DNA of 64,000 nucleotides from Archangium violaceum (lineage in GTDB: Bacteria > Myxococcota > Myxococcia > Myxococcales > Myxococcaceae), in NCBI RefSeq assembly GCF_016887565.1, contig NZ_CP069396.1, positions 8,600,001 through 8,664,000 on the forward strand, in the 5' to 3' direction. Every line of letters begins with the position of its first letter. The first letter of the stretch is position 1. Below, piece by piece: positions 24,596-34,073 of this stretch. The position numbers were made by a program, and so were the translations under genes. The notes beneath the pieces were generated by a model, which saw only the letters and a program-made list of their open reading frames with translations, ran no database searches and had not been told where the DNA came from.

Positions 24596-26191
24596 GTGAA
24601 GGGCTGGTGTCTCCCCGTCCTCCTGTGGGGCCTCACGGTCTGGGCGGCGCCGCCGGGGATGCCGGTGTGCGAGCCACCCCGGCACTCCGCGCCCGAGGTG
24701 GAGCGGCCCTTCTCCGAGGAGGATCAACGGGCCCTCGACGCGCTGATCCGCGCGGAGCTGGCCCGGGAGCCGCACGTGGGGCTCGCGGTGGGTGTGCTGC
24801 GGGGCCCCCAGCGCTGGGTGGGCGCCTACGGACTGCGCGACGCGGCCCGAGGCCTGCCGGCGACGACCCGCACCACCTGGCGGATGGCCTCCATCACCAA
24901 GTCCTTCACCGCCGTGGCCGTGATGCAGCTGGTGGAGCGGGGGCTCATCGACCTGGACGCGGACATCCACACGCTGGTGCCCGCGTGGCCGGAGAAGCGC
25001 TGGCCGGTGACGGTGCGGCAACTGCTCGGACACCTGGGAGGCGTGACGAACTACGGCCGCTTCGGCCCGAGCCATGACACCGGGCCGCTCGACACCGAGG
25101 GCGCGGTCGCGCTCGTGTCGGGCTACGACCTGGAGGCCGAGCCCGGCACGCGCTTCATCTACAGCACCTGGGCGTACAACCTGCTCGGCGCGGCCATCGA
25201 GGGCGTGTCGGGCCAGTCCTATGGCGAGTACCTGCGGGAGCACGTCTTCGGACCCGCCGGCATGGAGCACGCACGGTTGGATGATCGCCGCACGCGCGAC
25301 GAGCACCACGCGGCGGGCTACCGGCTCCGGGACGGACAGCGGGTGCCCTCCAAGGTCATCGACGTGTCCGGCCGTTTCGCCGGCGGAGGCACGCGCGCGT
25401 CGATCGAGGATCTGCTCGCCTTCGGTGGGGCCCTGCTCGACTACCGGCTGGTGTCGCGCGAGAGCACGGGGCGGATGCAGACGCCCATGAGCACCCGGGA
25501 CGGGCACCTCACTGATTACGGCATGGGCTTCGCCACGTACCCGCTCCATGGCCATTACGTGGTGGCCCACTCGGGGGCACAGCCGGAGACGTCGACGCTG
25601 CTCCTGCTGCTGCCCGGGGAGGACGTGGCGATCGCGCTGGCGAGCAACGTGGAGGGCCAGGCCGCGTCGCTGCGGCGCGTCGCTCTCGGCATCATCGAAT
25701 TGCTGCTCGAGGACGGAGGCCCCCGGCTGAGCGCGCGACTCCAGACGTCGGTGGACGCGGTGGTGAACGAGGGCCTGGGCCGCATCTACGGCTACGGGCT
25801 CGCGTACCACCACTGGGCCTCGCGAGGGCCGGGGACACTGCCCGGAACGGGCGGGCTGCCGGAGGCCTTCGAGCAGGTGACGAAGCTGCTGGATGCGACC
25901 GCCATCGCGAAGTCCCCGAACGCCACGCTCGAGCGCATCCGCTCCGCCCACGAGCCGCGCGAGGACTGGCTCTTCGTCCGGGTGGGCGCGCAGATGGCCC
26001 GGACGTTGGAGGAAGCACTGGGCCCCGAGCGGCTGCGCGGCTATTCCTCGCGAGGCGCGCTCGCATTCTTCAACGACTACCTGACCGTCTGCGAGTCGAA
26101 GGGCTGTCCGGAGCCGTTCCGTTTCAACGAGGCCCTCCGCGCGGACCTGCGCCGTTTCACCACGGGAAGCCACCGACCTCCCGCACACTGA
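24596..26191 (+). CDS. Serine hydrolase, beta-lactamase/class C type (531 aa)
   Basis: A penicillin-binding-protein-like hydrolase, probably periplasmic. A GTG start after CCGGAGGG opens a signal peptide (W-C-L-P-V-L-L-W-G-L-T-V-W-A-A). Catalytic motifs are S99-I-T-K102 (SxxK), Y-S-T-W-A-Y-N (YxN) and H-S-G (third motif in place of KTG). The ~350-residue catalytic domain is followed by about 150 residues typical of esterase or peptidase members of the family. The substrate may be peptidoglycan peptides, beta-lactams or esters. A second GTG one codon upstream is equally possible. Confidence 0.85.
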   Translation: MKGWCLPVLLWGLTVWAAPPGMPVCEPPRHSAPEVERPFSEEDQRALDALIRAELAREPHVGLAVGVLRGPQRWVGAYGLRDAARGLPATTRTTWRMASITKSFTAVAVMQLVERGLIDLDADIHTLVPAWPEKRWPVTVRQLLGHLGGVTNYGRFGPSHDTGPLDTEGAVALVSGYDLEAEPGTRFIYSTWAYNLLGAAIEGVSGQSYGEYLREHVFGPAGMEHARLDDRRTRDEHHAAGYRLRDGQRVPSKVIDVSGRFAGGGTRASIEDLLAFGGALLDYRLVSRESTGRMQTPMSTRDGHLTDYGMGFATYPLHGHYVVAHSGAQPETSTLLLLLPGEDVAIALASNVEGQAASLRRVALGIIELLLEDGGPRLSARLQTSVDAVVNEGLGRIYGYGLAYHHWASRGPGTLPGTGGLPEAFEQVTKLLDATAIAKSPNATLERIRSAHEPREDWLFVRVGAQMARTLEEALGPERLRGYSSRGALAFFNDYLTVCESKGCPEPFRFNEALRADLRRFTTGSHRPPAH

Positions 26192-26205
26192 GTCCGAACA
26201 CCACC

Positions 26206-26871
26206 ATGTCCACACAACCCGACAGGACGCTGACGGCCGAGCAACGACTCACGAAAGAGGACTCCTTCGAGAACGAGACGTTCGCCGATCTGGATCTCCA
26301 GGGATGCGACCTCGGCCAGAAGGAGTTCTACAAATGCACCTTCGAGCGGTGCCAGTTCCAGGAGAGCAACTGGAAGCGGAGCGTGCTCGAGGCGTGCGTC
26401 TTCAACGGGTGCGATCTCACCCGTGCGCAGTTCTCGCAGACGGCACTGCGGGGCGTGCGCTTCGAGGGCTCGAAGCTGATGGGGATCGACTGGACGAGCG
26501 TGTCGGCCAACCCCGAGCTGGCGTTCGAGGGGTGCGTCCTGCGCTACACCTCGTTCGTCGGCCTGAGCTTGAGGAAGACCCCCTTCCTGCGCTGCACCGC
26601 CCAGGAGGCGAACTTCTTCGACCTGGACCTGACGGATTCGGACTTCACCGGAACGGATCTCACGGGCAGCAACTTCCGGGGGTGCACGCTCACCCGGACG
26701 AACTTCTCGGACACGGTGGGCGCGTTCATCGACCCGGCGCGCAATCGACTCAAGGGCACCCGCGTTCCCGTCGAGACGGCGGTGATGCTGGCGCAGACGC
26801 TCGGAATGGTCGTCTCGGGATTCAACGAAGCCGTCGGGGCCGAGCGTGGTAGCCGGAAGAAGACCCGGTAA
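26206..26871 (+). CDS. Pentapeptide-repeat protein (221 aa)
   Basis: A right-handed quadrilateral beta-helix protein. From residue ~20 to ~175 most five-residue steps follow A(D/N)LXX-like spacing with F or L at the centre (examples F-E-N-E-T-F-A-D-L-D-L-Q-G-C-D-L, T-D-L-T-G-S-N-F). Spacing, a loop near residue 110 and a helical C-terminus resemble Qnr/McbG-type DNA-mimic proteins that protect gyrase, but no gyrase data can be read here. It starts 14 bases after the serine hydrolase stop and ends 4 bases from the convergent Imm52 gene. Confidence 0.88.
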   Translation: MSTQPDRTLTAEQRLTKEDSFENETFADLDLQGCDLGQKEFYKCTFERCQFQESNWKRSVLEACVFNGCDLTRAQFSQTALRGVRFEGSKLMGIDWTSVSANPELAFEGCVLRYTSFVGLSLRKTPFLRCTAQEANFFDLDLTDSDFTGTDLTGSNFRGCTLTRTNFSDTVGAFIDPARNRLKGTRVPVETAVMLAQTLGMVVSGFNEAVGAERGSRKKTR

Positions 26872-26875
26872 CCCC

Positions 26876-27589
26876 TCAGCCCGCAATCCTCCTGAGCAAG
26901 CCTCGCGTCTCGATCGACTGCTGTACGCGCCGACCGAGGGCGAGGTGCTCGGGGATCCTTCCGCTGAGGCGCTCGGGAGTCAGAATGACGAGCGTCCCCT
27001 TCTCCTCCACCGGCTCCACACGCACGGGCTCCGCCAACGCTGGCACCTCACCCCGTTGGCGCGAGAAGTACGTCACCCACCCCACGAAGGTCCCGGCGGA
27101 GCCTTGTTCTGAAAGGCCGTCCCGGAAGTCCCCGGAGACGATGACACCCCAGTCCGGTTCCCACGCGAGCGCCATGGCCCGCATCACCCCGGCGAGTACT
27201 GGAGTCGTGAGCACTTTCTCACTGCCCGGCTCCTCCACGGGGAAATAGAGCAGCACGTGGTTCGAAGAACCTTCACCATGCGCCCCGCAGAAGAGCGTGA
27301 CGGCTCCTCCCTGGTCCTCTTCCTCGTGCCCTGTCCATGCACCGAAGTAGAAGCCGTCCGTGCCATTCTGATACTTCTTCTTTCCGAAGAAGCGCACGAA
27401 GGTGTCGCGCGTGGGATCGAACCCGAGCTGGAGTCCCTTCTTCGTCGACTTCGTCTTCTCGTACCAACGAGCATAGGTCGGGTGACATCCCGCCAGCAGA
27501 CGGAAGAAGGTCTCCGCCCGCTGAGCGCACTCCTCGGCCGATTCCTGACGACGCCCCCAGTAGGCGCCCGCGTAGTAGGTCTCTCTCAT
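26876..27589 (-). CDS. Imm52-family immunity protein (237 aa)
   Basis: The cognate immunity protein for the Tox-REase-5 lipoprotein upstream; Imm52 is the known partner family of that toxin domain. It opens M-R-E-T-Y-Y-A-G-A-Y-W-G-R-R-Q-E-S, and later contains F-Y-F-G-A-W-T-G, the V-L-A-G-V-M-R-A-M-A-L-A-W-E-P-D-W-G-V helix and G-W-V-T-Y-F-S. No signal peptide; it should act in the cytoplasm. Its start is 6 bases after the toxin stop, so the two are coupled. A decayed paralogue lies at 9542. Confidence 0.88.
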   Translation of the reverse strand: MRETYYAGAYWGRRQESAEECAQRAETFFRLLAGCHPTYARWYEKTKSTKKGLQLGFDPTRDTFVRFFGKKKYQNGTDGFYFGAWTGHEEEDQGGAVTLFCGAHGEGSSNHVLLYFPVEEPGSEKVLTTPVLAGVMRAMALAWEPDWGVIVSGDFRDGLSEQGSAGTFVGWVTYFSRQRGEVPALAEPVRVEPVEEKGTLVILTPERLSGRIPEHLALGRRVQQSIETRGLLRRIAG

Positions 27590-27595
27590 GGGTGC

Positions 27596-29368
27596 TCAAG
27601 CTCCGGGCAGCGGCAGCGTGTGTACGACCTCAATGCCCTCGATGTTGTTCTCCTTGAACAGCTTCTTGAGGATGGCAACCATCCGGTGCTCCGCGACATG
27701 CCATCGAACACGGAGTCCTCCGGCCAGCCTCAGCTGCCGTCTGGCCTGTTTCACCATGTCATCCGCACCCTCGTACATGAACCGGGCCTTGAGGTCCTTG
27801 TCGAACCACTTGTCGTATCCGCGAGCCTTGGCTTCGAGCAACGTGCCGGACTTTGGGTCATACCCGTCGTACTCCACGCAGTCCGCACCACGGCAGACCC
27901 TGTAGCACCAGCCCTTGGGCGCACCTGTCACCTGAGCCTGATAGGAACGAGCCTGCTCGGACATGCGAGAGGTGTCCTCCCCCCACTGCCCGGGACCGCC
28001 CACCGGTGGCCACCCTCCACCGTTCCCCGCGCCCTGAGCCCCCGTATGGGCCATGTGCAGCACATAGGTAGCGCTCAGCGCGTTCCCCGCGATGGCGACG
28101 GCACCACCCACGGGTACGGCCACCAGGCGCACCGCCAAGAGGCCGTCCCCCGAGAGCGACAGCAGTGGGACGGGAATGCTCCCCAGCTTCCCGCCCCAGG
28201 ATGCCGCCTTCGCGGCACCCGCCCCCGAGGTGCCCACCATCAGCACGGCCCCCGTGACGAGTCGCGCGACGGTGCGCACCTTCTCCGCGTGGGGCTTGTG
28301 GCGGAATTCTTCCCAGAGCCGCGGCGAGTTCTCATAGAGCTGGCGCACCGCGCCTGGGAGTTGCGCCAGCCCCTCGAGCGTCTCGCCGGTGTAGAAAACG
28401 AGTCGATAGAGGCCTTCGACCATATCGACTACCGCCAGCACGGCGCCCTCGGCCACCGCGAGCCCTGCGTTGTCGTCCGGCTCGTAGAGGCCCGCTGGAC
28501 GAGCTCCGTGCGGCACCTCGAGCGTTTCATCCACCGGGAAGAGGCGCCCACCGGCGATCGCATAGAACGGGCCCACCTCGAATCGGCCGGCTCGCAGCGT
28601 TCCGTCCTCGGCCAGCACCACGGGCCCGGCCTTCTGCACAGCAAGCCCCGAGGTAGCCTCCACCAGGTAGCCGTCCGGGCGTAGCACCAACAGTTGGGAG
28701 AAGCGGCGCATCCGTGCGTGCAGCTCGTCGCGTGACACCGGCGCTCCACCCATGGCCACCCCCAGCAGCAGGTGCGCCGCCATGCGCCTCAAGCCGAAGT
28801 TCCCCAACGTCACCGGCGTGGACAGCAGATGGGGCACCAGCTCCAGCGCCTGTTGCGGAGACAGCGTGCGCCCGTCCCTGGGCACCGCGGTGGTAGGAAC
28901 CCCGGCCTGTACGAGGAAGCCCTGGAAGTAGTCGAGGGTGATGGGGATCTCGTAGGGCCGACCATCTCCCACCCCATCCGGCCATCCAAGGCCTGTCCCC
29001 TCCCTGTCCTCCGCAGCGGCACTCCCTCGCCTGTCCAGCGCGCCACCGACCACCTGCACGTCGGTGCCAGAAGAAGCCGGCTCCTCTCCGGATGCGTCGG
29101 CCATCGCACTGGCTGCCGCACCGGTCTTCGCCCCGCGCTCCGTTGCTTCCGCGCTCTCCAGGTGCGTCAGTCGCCGGTGGCGGAAACTGCTCCCCGTGAT
29201 TCGGCCGTCCATGGGGTAGCCCGTGGCGCACGCGGCTTGCAGGACGAGAACGAGGACCGCCAGAGTGCCAGGCCCCCACCGTGGTCGACCCCACGAGCGC
29301 GTCCTCTGCACCTCGAGCTGCGTACCGCCGCCATCCCTCGTCCCAGGACTTCGATACTCATTGGGCAT
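27596..29368 (-). CDS. Polymorphic toxin lipoprotein with Tox-REase-5 domain (590 aa)
   Basis: A contact- or exchange-delivered nuclease toxin. Residues 1-22 (M-P-N-E-Y-R-S-P-G...G-G-G-T-Q-L-E-V) form a polar leader, then a hydrophobic segment with lipobox L-V-L-Q-A-A-C (C47). The middle (100-460) holds an uncharacterised myxobacterial domain and a glycine-rich hydrophobic pair. The C-terminal 120 residues are Tox-REase-5: A-Q-V-T-G-A-P-K-G-W, then D501 in E-Y-D-G-Y-D and E512-A-K514, fitting the PD-(D/E)xK nuclease core. The Imm52 gene follows at once. The start at 29368 is fixed by homology with the leader at 11843; a longer open frame upstream has no ribosome site. Confidence 0.88.
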   Translation of the reverse strand: MPNEYRSPGTRDGGGTQLEVQRTRSWGRPRWGPGTLAVLVLVLQAACATGYPMDGRITGSSFRHRRLTHLESAEATERGAKTGAAASAMADASGEEPASSGTDVQVVGGALDRRGSAAAEDREGTGLGWPDGVGDGRPYEIPITLDYFQGFLVQAGVPTTAVPRDGRTLSPQQALELVPHLLSTPVTLGNFGLRRMAAHLLLGVAMGGAPVSRDELHARMRRFSQLLVLRPDGYLVEATSGLAVQKAGPVVLAEDGTLRAGRFEVGPFYAIAGGRLFPVDETLEVPHGARPAGLYEPDDNAGLAVAEGAVLAVVDMVEGLYRLVFYTGETLEGLAQLPGAVRQLYENSPRLWEEFRHKPHAEKVRTVARLVTGAVLMVGTSGAGAAKAASWGGKLGSIPVPLLSLSGDGLLAVRLVAVPVGGAVAIAGNALSATYVLHMAHTGAQGAGNGGGWPPVGGPGQWGEDTSRMSEQARSYQAQVTGAPKGWCYRVCRGADCVEYDGYDPKSGTLLEAKARGYDKWFDKDLKARFMYEGADDMVKQARRQLRLAGGLRVRWHVAEHRMVAILKKLFKENNIEGIEVVHTLPLPGA

Positions 29369-29498
29369 GACTGTGGCCTTTTCCCCAAAGGGCGAAGTGC
29401 CGTTGGGTGGATGAACACTCCGTCGCGCGGCGCATGGTGCCGCCGCTCGTTCGACCCTACTCCTTGGCTTTCGGGCAACCGAAGCACGGAGAGGGCAC

Positions 29499-30893
29499 AT
29501 GGCGGATGCATTCGACGTAGTGGTCATCGGCGGAGGCCCGGCCGGGGAGAACGCCGCGGGGCGGACCGCCGCGGGAGGACTCTCGACGGCCCTGGTGGAG
29601 ACGGAGCGGCTCGGCGGCGAGTGCTCCTTCTGGGCCTGCATTCCCAGCAAGGCGCTGCTGCGGCCTCCGGAGGTGCACTGGATGGCGCGGCACTCGCCCG
29701 GCGTCCGCGAGTCGGTGAAGGGGCCGCTCGATGCGGCGAAGGTGCTCGCGCGCCGGGACGAGATGGTCCACGGCTACGACGACAGCTCGCAGGAGAAATG
29801 GGCGCGAGGCGCGAAGCTGGAGGTGGTGCGAGGTCACGGCCGGCTCGCGGGTCCGCGCAAGGTGGCGGTGACGCTGCGAGACGGGAGCACGCGCGAGCTG
29901 ACGGCACGCCGGGCGGTGGTGCTGGCCACGGGCAGCCGGGCACGGATACCGGACATCCCCGGGCTGCGCGAGGCCCACCCGTGGACGAACCGCGAGGGCA
30001 CCGGAGCGAAATCCGTTCCACGGCGGCTGGTGGTGCTGGGAGGCGGCGTGGTGGCGGCGGAGCTGGCACAGGCGTGGCGCGGGCTGGGCGCCGAGGAGGT
30101 GACGCTGGTGCAGAGAGGCCCCACCCTCCTGAATCGCCTGGAGCCCTTCGCCCGCGAGCTGGTGGAGAAGTCCCTGCGCGAGAGCGGCGTGACGGTGCGC
30201 ACGAAGGCCCAGGCCACGCGCGTCCACCGCGCGGGTGGCAAGGGCGAGGTGACGGTGACACTCGACACGGGGGAAACACTGCGCGCGGACGAGCTGCTGG
30301 TGGCGCTGGGCCGGGAGGTGGCCACGCGGGACGTGGGGCTGGAGACGGTGGGGCTGACACCGGGCAAGCCGGTGGAGGTGGACGAGCAGCTGCGCGCCAG
30401 GGGGGTGGAGGGCGGCTGGCTGTACGCGTGCGGAGACGTGAACGGGCGCAACCTCCTCACGCACATGGGCAAGTACCAGGCCCGGCTGCTGGGGGACCAC
30501 ATCCTGGGCAAGCAGGTGGAGGCCTGGGCGGACCAGCGGGCCACGCCGCAGATCATCTTCACGCACCCGCAGGTGGCCGCGGTGGGGCTCACCGAGGACG
30601 AGGCCCGCGAGCGAGGCCTGCCCGTGCGCGCGGTGCAGGTGGGCCTGGACTCGGTGGCGGGCACGTCGCTGCTGGGCGACGGCTACGAGGGCGCGGTGAA
30701 GCTGGTGGTGGACGAGAAGCGGCGCGTCCTCCTCGGAGCCACCTTCGTGGGCCCCGAGGTGGGGGAGTTGCTGCACTCGGCCACCATCGCGGTAGCGGGC
30801 GAGGTGCCGCTCGACACCCTCTGGCACGCGGTGCCGGCGTTCCCCTCGGTGAGCGAGGTGTGGCTCCGGCTGCTGGAGGCCTACGGCTTGTGA
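29499..30893 (+). CDS. FAD/NAD(P) disulfide oxidoreductase, lipoamide-dehydrogenase/mercuric-reductase-like (464 aa)
   Basis: A flavin dithiol/disulfide reductase. FAD binding G-G-G-P-A-G-E-N-A is at the N-terminus. The redox disulfide is in [13 protein letters not shown] (CxxxxC). The NAD(P) site is [11 protein letters not shown] and the second FAD site is Y-A-C-G-D-V. The dimerisation domain has the [10 protein letters not shown] segment. The usual active-site H-x-x-x-x-E pair is not obvious in the C-terminus ([11 protein letters not shown] is the candidate). The substrate is unknown. No pyruvate-dehydrogenase genes are adjacent, so this is probably not the E3 of a complex. Confidence 0.85.
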   Translation: MADAFDVVVIGGGPAGENAAGRTAAGGLSTALVETERLGGECSFWACIPSKALLRPPEVHWMARHSPGVRESVKGPLDAAKVLARRDEMVHGYDDSSQEKWARGAKLEVVRGHGRLAGPRKVAVTLRDGSTRELTARRAVVLATGSRARIPDIPGLREAHPWTNREGTGAKSVPRRLVVLGGGVVAAELAQAWRGLGAEEVTLVQRGPTLLNRLEPFARELVEKSLRESGVTVRTKAQATRVHRAGGKGEVTVTLDTGETLRADELLVALGREVATRDVGLETVGLTPGKPVEVDEQLRARGVEGGWLYACGDVNGRNLLTHMGKYQARLLGDHILGKQVEAWADQRATPQIIFTHPQVAAVGLTEDEARERGLPVRAVQVGLDSVAGTSLLGDGYEGAVKLVVDEKRRVLLGATFVGPEVGELLHSATIAVAGEVPLDTLWHAVPAFPSVSEVWLRLLEAYGL

Positions 30894-31378
30894 GCGGCCG
30901 ACGCCTTCGCGAGCGTGTCGAAGGCGGAGATGACCTCGGGAGGGGCCTGCACCAGTTCGATGAGCACGCCCTCTCCCCCGATGGGGAACTGATCGTTGCC
31001 CTTGGGGTGGATGAACGTCACGTCGAAGCCGGCGGCGCCCTTGCGGATGCCGCCGGGAGCGAAGCGCACGCCCTGCCCCTCGAGCCAGCCCACCGCGGCG
31101 CGCAGGTCATCCACCCAGAGGCCCAGGTGGTTGAGCGCGGGGTCGTGCACGCGCGGCTTCCCGTTCGGGTCCACCGGCTGCATCAGGTCCACCTCCACGC
31201 GGAACGGCCCGACACCGGCCACGATGATGTCCTCGTCGACGTTCTCGCGCTCGCTGCGATAGGTGCCGTGGGGCTCGAGGCCCAGCACGTCCACCCAGAG
31301 CTTGCGCAGGGGCGCCTTGTCGGGCCCGCCGATGGCCACCTGCTGGAGTCCCAGGATGCGAAACGGTCGTGTCGTCAT
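30881..31378 (-). CDS. VOC-family protein, glyoxalase-like (165 aa)
   Basis: A vicinal-oxygen-chelate fold protein made of two beta-alpha-beta-beta-beta units: [11 protein letters not shown] to W-V-D-V-L-G-L, and N-H-L-G-L-W-V-D-D to V-L-I-E-L-V-Q. Metal-ligand positions read Q/H, E, H and E, the pattern of methylmalonyl-CoA epimerase and glyoxalase I relatives. The F-I-H-P-K-G segment is shared with methylmalonyl-CoA epimerases, but identity cannot be settled by eye. Its 3' end overlaps the convergent oxidoreductase gene by 13 bases. Confidence 0.78.
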   Translation of the reverse strand: MTTRPFRILGLQQVAIGGPDKAPLRKLWVDVLGLEPHGTYRSERENVDEDIIVAGVGPFRVEVDLMQPVDPNGKPRVHDPALNHLGLWVDDLRAAVGWLEGQGVRFAPGGIRKGAAGFDVTFIHPKGNDQFPIGGEGVLIELVQAPPEVISAFDTLAKASAAHKP

Positions 31379-31490
31379 GGCGGCACACCGTCGCACAGGT
31401 GAGGGTGCCGGGGGGTAGTGAATTTTCCTCGTGGACCCGACGTCATGCGCCGGGTTCATCCACCGCCCGACCTTCCACGGAGCATGTCCG

Positions 31491-31832
31491 ATGCGAGTCC
31501 TGCTAGCGACCCTGACCCTCTCGTTCCTCCTCCTGCCCGCCCGCGGTGACGCGGCCACGCTGCGCTGCGGCAGCAACCTCGTCGCGGACGGTGCCTCCAA
31601 GACCGACGTCCTCTTGAAGTGCGGGGAGCCGTCGGCGAAGGAGAGTCGCACCGAGTCAGACGCCGTGAAACAGCGGCAGGGCGAGAAGAACGACTCCACC
31701 ACCACCGAGCGGGTCGTCCAGAAGACCATCGAGGAGTGGACGTACAACTTCGGCTCCAACCGGCTGATCCAGGTGGCGGTGTTCGAGAACGGCAAGCTCG
31801 TCGACGTGCGGAGCGGCGGCTACGGGCGGTAG
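31491..31832 (+). CDS. DUF2845 secreted protein (113 aa)
   Basis: A small exported protein of the DUF2845 group. The signal peptide is [21 protein letters not shown]. The mature part shows L-R-C-G-S-N-L-V...G[13 protein letters not shown], the hallmark of the family and of SmpA/OmlA-like folds. W-T-Y-N-F-G-S-N and [12 protein letters not shown] follow. The role is not known. The start with the signal peptide is preferred over an in-frame ATG 15 codons earlier. Confidence 0.8.
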   Translation: MRVLLATLTLSFLLLPARGDAATLRCGSNLVADGASKTDVLLKCGEPSAKESRTESDAVKQRQGEKNDSTTTERVVQKTIEEWTYNFGSNRLIQVAVFENGKLVDVRSGGYGR

Positions 31833-31835
31833 GCC

Positions 31836-32489
31836 TCAGCCCGACAGCGCGACCGACCGGTGGAGGAAGTCGTTCCCCGGGACCAGCGACGCCAGGAAGC
31901 GGCCCACGTCGCGGCGGGAAACAGTGCGGTGCCGCACCTGGCCCGTGGGAGAAGCCAGCACGTCATCCCGAGGCAGCTCGTTGGTGAGCCCCACCGGCTG
32001 GACGATGATCCAATCCAGGTCGCTGTTGCGCACGAGCTGCTCCTGGCGCTCCTTGTCGACGATCTGCTCCTTGAGCAGCAGCCGGTAGAACAGCTTGAAG
32101 AACCAGGGCAGCTTGTCGCGTGTCTCCCCCACTCCGTAGGCAGACACCACGACGAGCTTGCGCACCCCTTGATGGTGCATCGCCTGGATGATGTTGCGGG
32201 TGCCGCCGGAACAGACATGAGTGGGCGTGCGCGAGCGGTGGAGCAACCGCACCTTCAGCGGGTTGTCGTTCACCCCGAGTGCCACCACCACCGCGTTCTG
32301 CCCGGACACCGCGCGCTCCACGTCCTCGGGGCGCAGCGCGTCTCCCGAGACGAGGTGCAACCGCGCTGACGAGAGACCGAGCTGGTCGGCATGCCGCGAG
32401 AACGCCGTCACCTCGTGGCCGCCCTCCAGGAGCTCGCGCACCGTGGCCCGGCCCGTTCCACCTGTCGCACCGAAGACGATGACCTTCAT
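31836..32489 (-). CDS. NAD(P)H-binding atypical short-chain dehydrogenase (217 aa)
   Basis: A Rossmann-fold protein of the NmrA/atypical SDR group. It opens M-K-V-I-V-F-G-A-T-G-G-T-G-R-A-T, the G-x-x-G-x-x-G dinucleotide motif. The V-V-V-A-L-G-V-N-D-N segment and the V-V-S-A-Y-G-V-G-E-T strand follow, then D-L-D-W-I-I-V-Q-P-V-G-L-T-N. The classic Y-x-x-x-K pair is absent, so it may act as a redox sensor or flavin-type reductase rather than a typical dehydrogenase. It is convergent with the DUF2845 gene and ends 4 bases from it. Confidence 0.82.
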   Translation of the reverse strand: MKVIVFGATGGTGRATVRELLEGGHEVTAFSRHADQLGLSSARLHLVSGDALRPEDVERAVSGQNAVVVALGVNDNPLKVRLLHRSRTPTHVCSGGTRNIIQAMHHQGVRKLVVVSAYGVGETRDKLPWFFKLFYRLLLKEQIVDKERQEQLVRNSDLDWIIVQPVGLTNELPRDDVLASPTGQVRHRTVSRRDVGRFLASLVPGNDFLHRSVALSG

Positions 32490-32635
32490 GGCCCACCTCG
32501 CCCCCTTACCCTTGGGGACGACACGCGCGGAGGGCAACCCGTTGCACCCGAGCGGCCAGCCGCCGGAAAGGCGGCAGACCTCGTCCCCGGGGGCAGGGCG
32601 CCCTCCGCCACGTGCCGGGCCAGCGTCAGCCGACC

Positions 32636-33946
32636 TCAGCCCTCGAGCGCGCCATTGATGAGCGGCGCGAGGATGCCCATGCCGGGATCCTCGGCGTTGT
32701 AGCCGTTGGCCGGCTCGTAGATGCGGATGCGCTGGTTCTCGTTGATGAAGCGCTGCAGGAAGACGTCCATCGGCACGAACTCGCTGCGGCACTTGTAGCT
32801 CTGCCACGGCTCCGAGGCGTACTCGTACCAGTACTTCTTCTCCATCTTCTGGCAGGCGTGCGCGCCAACGAAGGTGATGATGGTGCTGCAGTGGCTGGCG
32901 TTGATCGCCCGCTCGTGCGGGATGAAGTAGCTGTAGTTGTTGTAGAGGTTCAGCTCGGCGACCAGCTTGTCCTGATCCTGCTTCCAGTAGCTGAGGACCG
33001 TCTCCTTGTCATTGGGCGTGTAGAAGCGCTCGTAGGAGAAGCGCGAGTAGTTGTAGTCGCGCGAGTAGGCCGTGTAGGCCAGCTGGTCGTTGGGGAACTC
33101 CATCGCCAGCATGCGGTTGATGGTGCCCATGTTGTTGCGGTCGAACGAGGCGGGCAGCTGGCTGAACACCGAGTCGAGCGACCACGACTGGCGGATCTTG
33201 TCGTGCAGCGGGCGCGAGCGATCATTGACGTTGGGCGCCAGGTAGATGGGGCCCGAGTCGTTCAGGAAATAGCCGCGCGCCGGGTTGATGCCGCGGCGCA
33301 CGAAGTAGTACCCGGCCGAGGTGGCGGTACCGCCAGCGCTGAAGCCGGTGACCAGCAGCTTCTCCACGCTGGGGAACTGCTGCTTGGCGTAGTTGATGGC
33401 CGCGATCGAATTGGTATAGCCGGAGTGGTACCAGGTGAGCGGCGGCTGCTGCCCCGTCGTGTCCGTATAGGTGACGGTGTTGTTGCCCACGTGCACGTCG
33501 CCCGTGCAGTACGGCATGTAGACGATGTTCCAGTCCTTCGTCGCGATGTCCTTGCGGCTGCGGAAGGGAAGTCCCGGATCGGCGCCGTTCACGATCGGCG
33601 ACACGTACTTCGCCGTGAACTGCGTCATGTAGTCGTCGGTGAGGCCATTGGGATTGGAGGCACCCAGGACGCCCGCGCGCCCGCTACAGGTGTCGTAGTC
33701 CCAGCACGCACCGCCACCCTCGAAGAAGAACAGCAGGTTCTTCGAGCCCGTCCCGCTCCGATGGACGAAGAACTTGTACTGCGAGCCATTGCCACACTTC
33801 GTTCCCGGCAACGTCACCTTCTCCCAGGTGTAGTTGTTGCCGCCGTCCACGAGCACATCGACGATGCCGGAGACCAGCACCTCGGCGCGAGCCGCGCCCG
33901 GTGCCGCCGTCGCGGCCAGAAGACCCATCAATACGTAGCTTTTCAT
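32636..33946 (-). CDS. Secreted pectinacetylesterase-family hydrolase (436 aa)
   Basis: A probable extracellular deacetylating esterase of the pectinacetylesterase/Notum group. The signal peptide is [21 protein letters not shown]. Family blocks are [10 protein letters not shown] (oxyanion hole), [10 protein letters not shown] and the nucleophile elbow G-F-S-A-G-G. The likely catalytic His is in I-N-A-S-H-C-S-T-I. Six or more Cys suggest disulfides. The physiological ester is unknown; bacterial members are found in soil predators and plant-litter degraders. The ATG with the signal peptide at 33946 is preferred over 34027. Confidence 0.8.
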   Translation of the reverse strand: MKSYVLMGLLAATAAPGAARAEVLVSGIVDVLVDGGNNYTWEKVTLPGTKCGNGSQYKFFVHRSGTGSKNLLFFFEGGGACWDYDTCSGRAGVLGASNPNGLTDDYMTQFTAKYVSPIVNGADPGLPFRSRKDIATKDWNIVYMPYCTGDVHVGNNTVTYTDTTGQQPPLTWYHSGYTNSIAAINYAKQQFPSVEKLLVTGFSAGGTATSAGYYFVRRGINPARGYFLNDSGPIYLAPNVNDRSRPLHDKIRQSWSLDSVFSQLPASFDRNNMGTINRMLAMEFPNDQLAYTAYSRDYNYSRFSYERFYTPNDKETVLSYWKQDQDKLVAELNLYNNYSYFIPHERAINASHCSTIITFVGAHACQKMEKKYWYEYASEPWQSYKCRSEFVPMDVFLQRFINENQRIRIYEPANGYNAEDPGMGILAPLINGALEG

Positions 33947-34073
33947 TTCACTGCCTCCCAGGGGTAGTTTTGGGTGGGATACGAGATTATAACACCATCC
34001 GTGAAATAGCAGCATCTCCTGGCGCAACGCGGAATTCCAAGCTCACGGGTTGCGGAGCCGGAGGGGTACGGGT

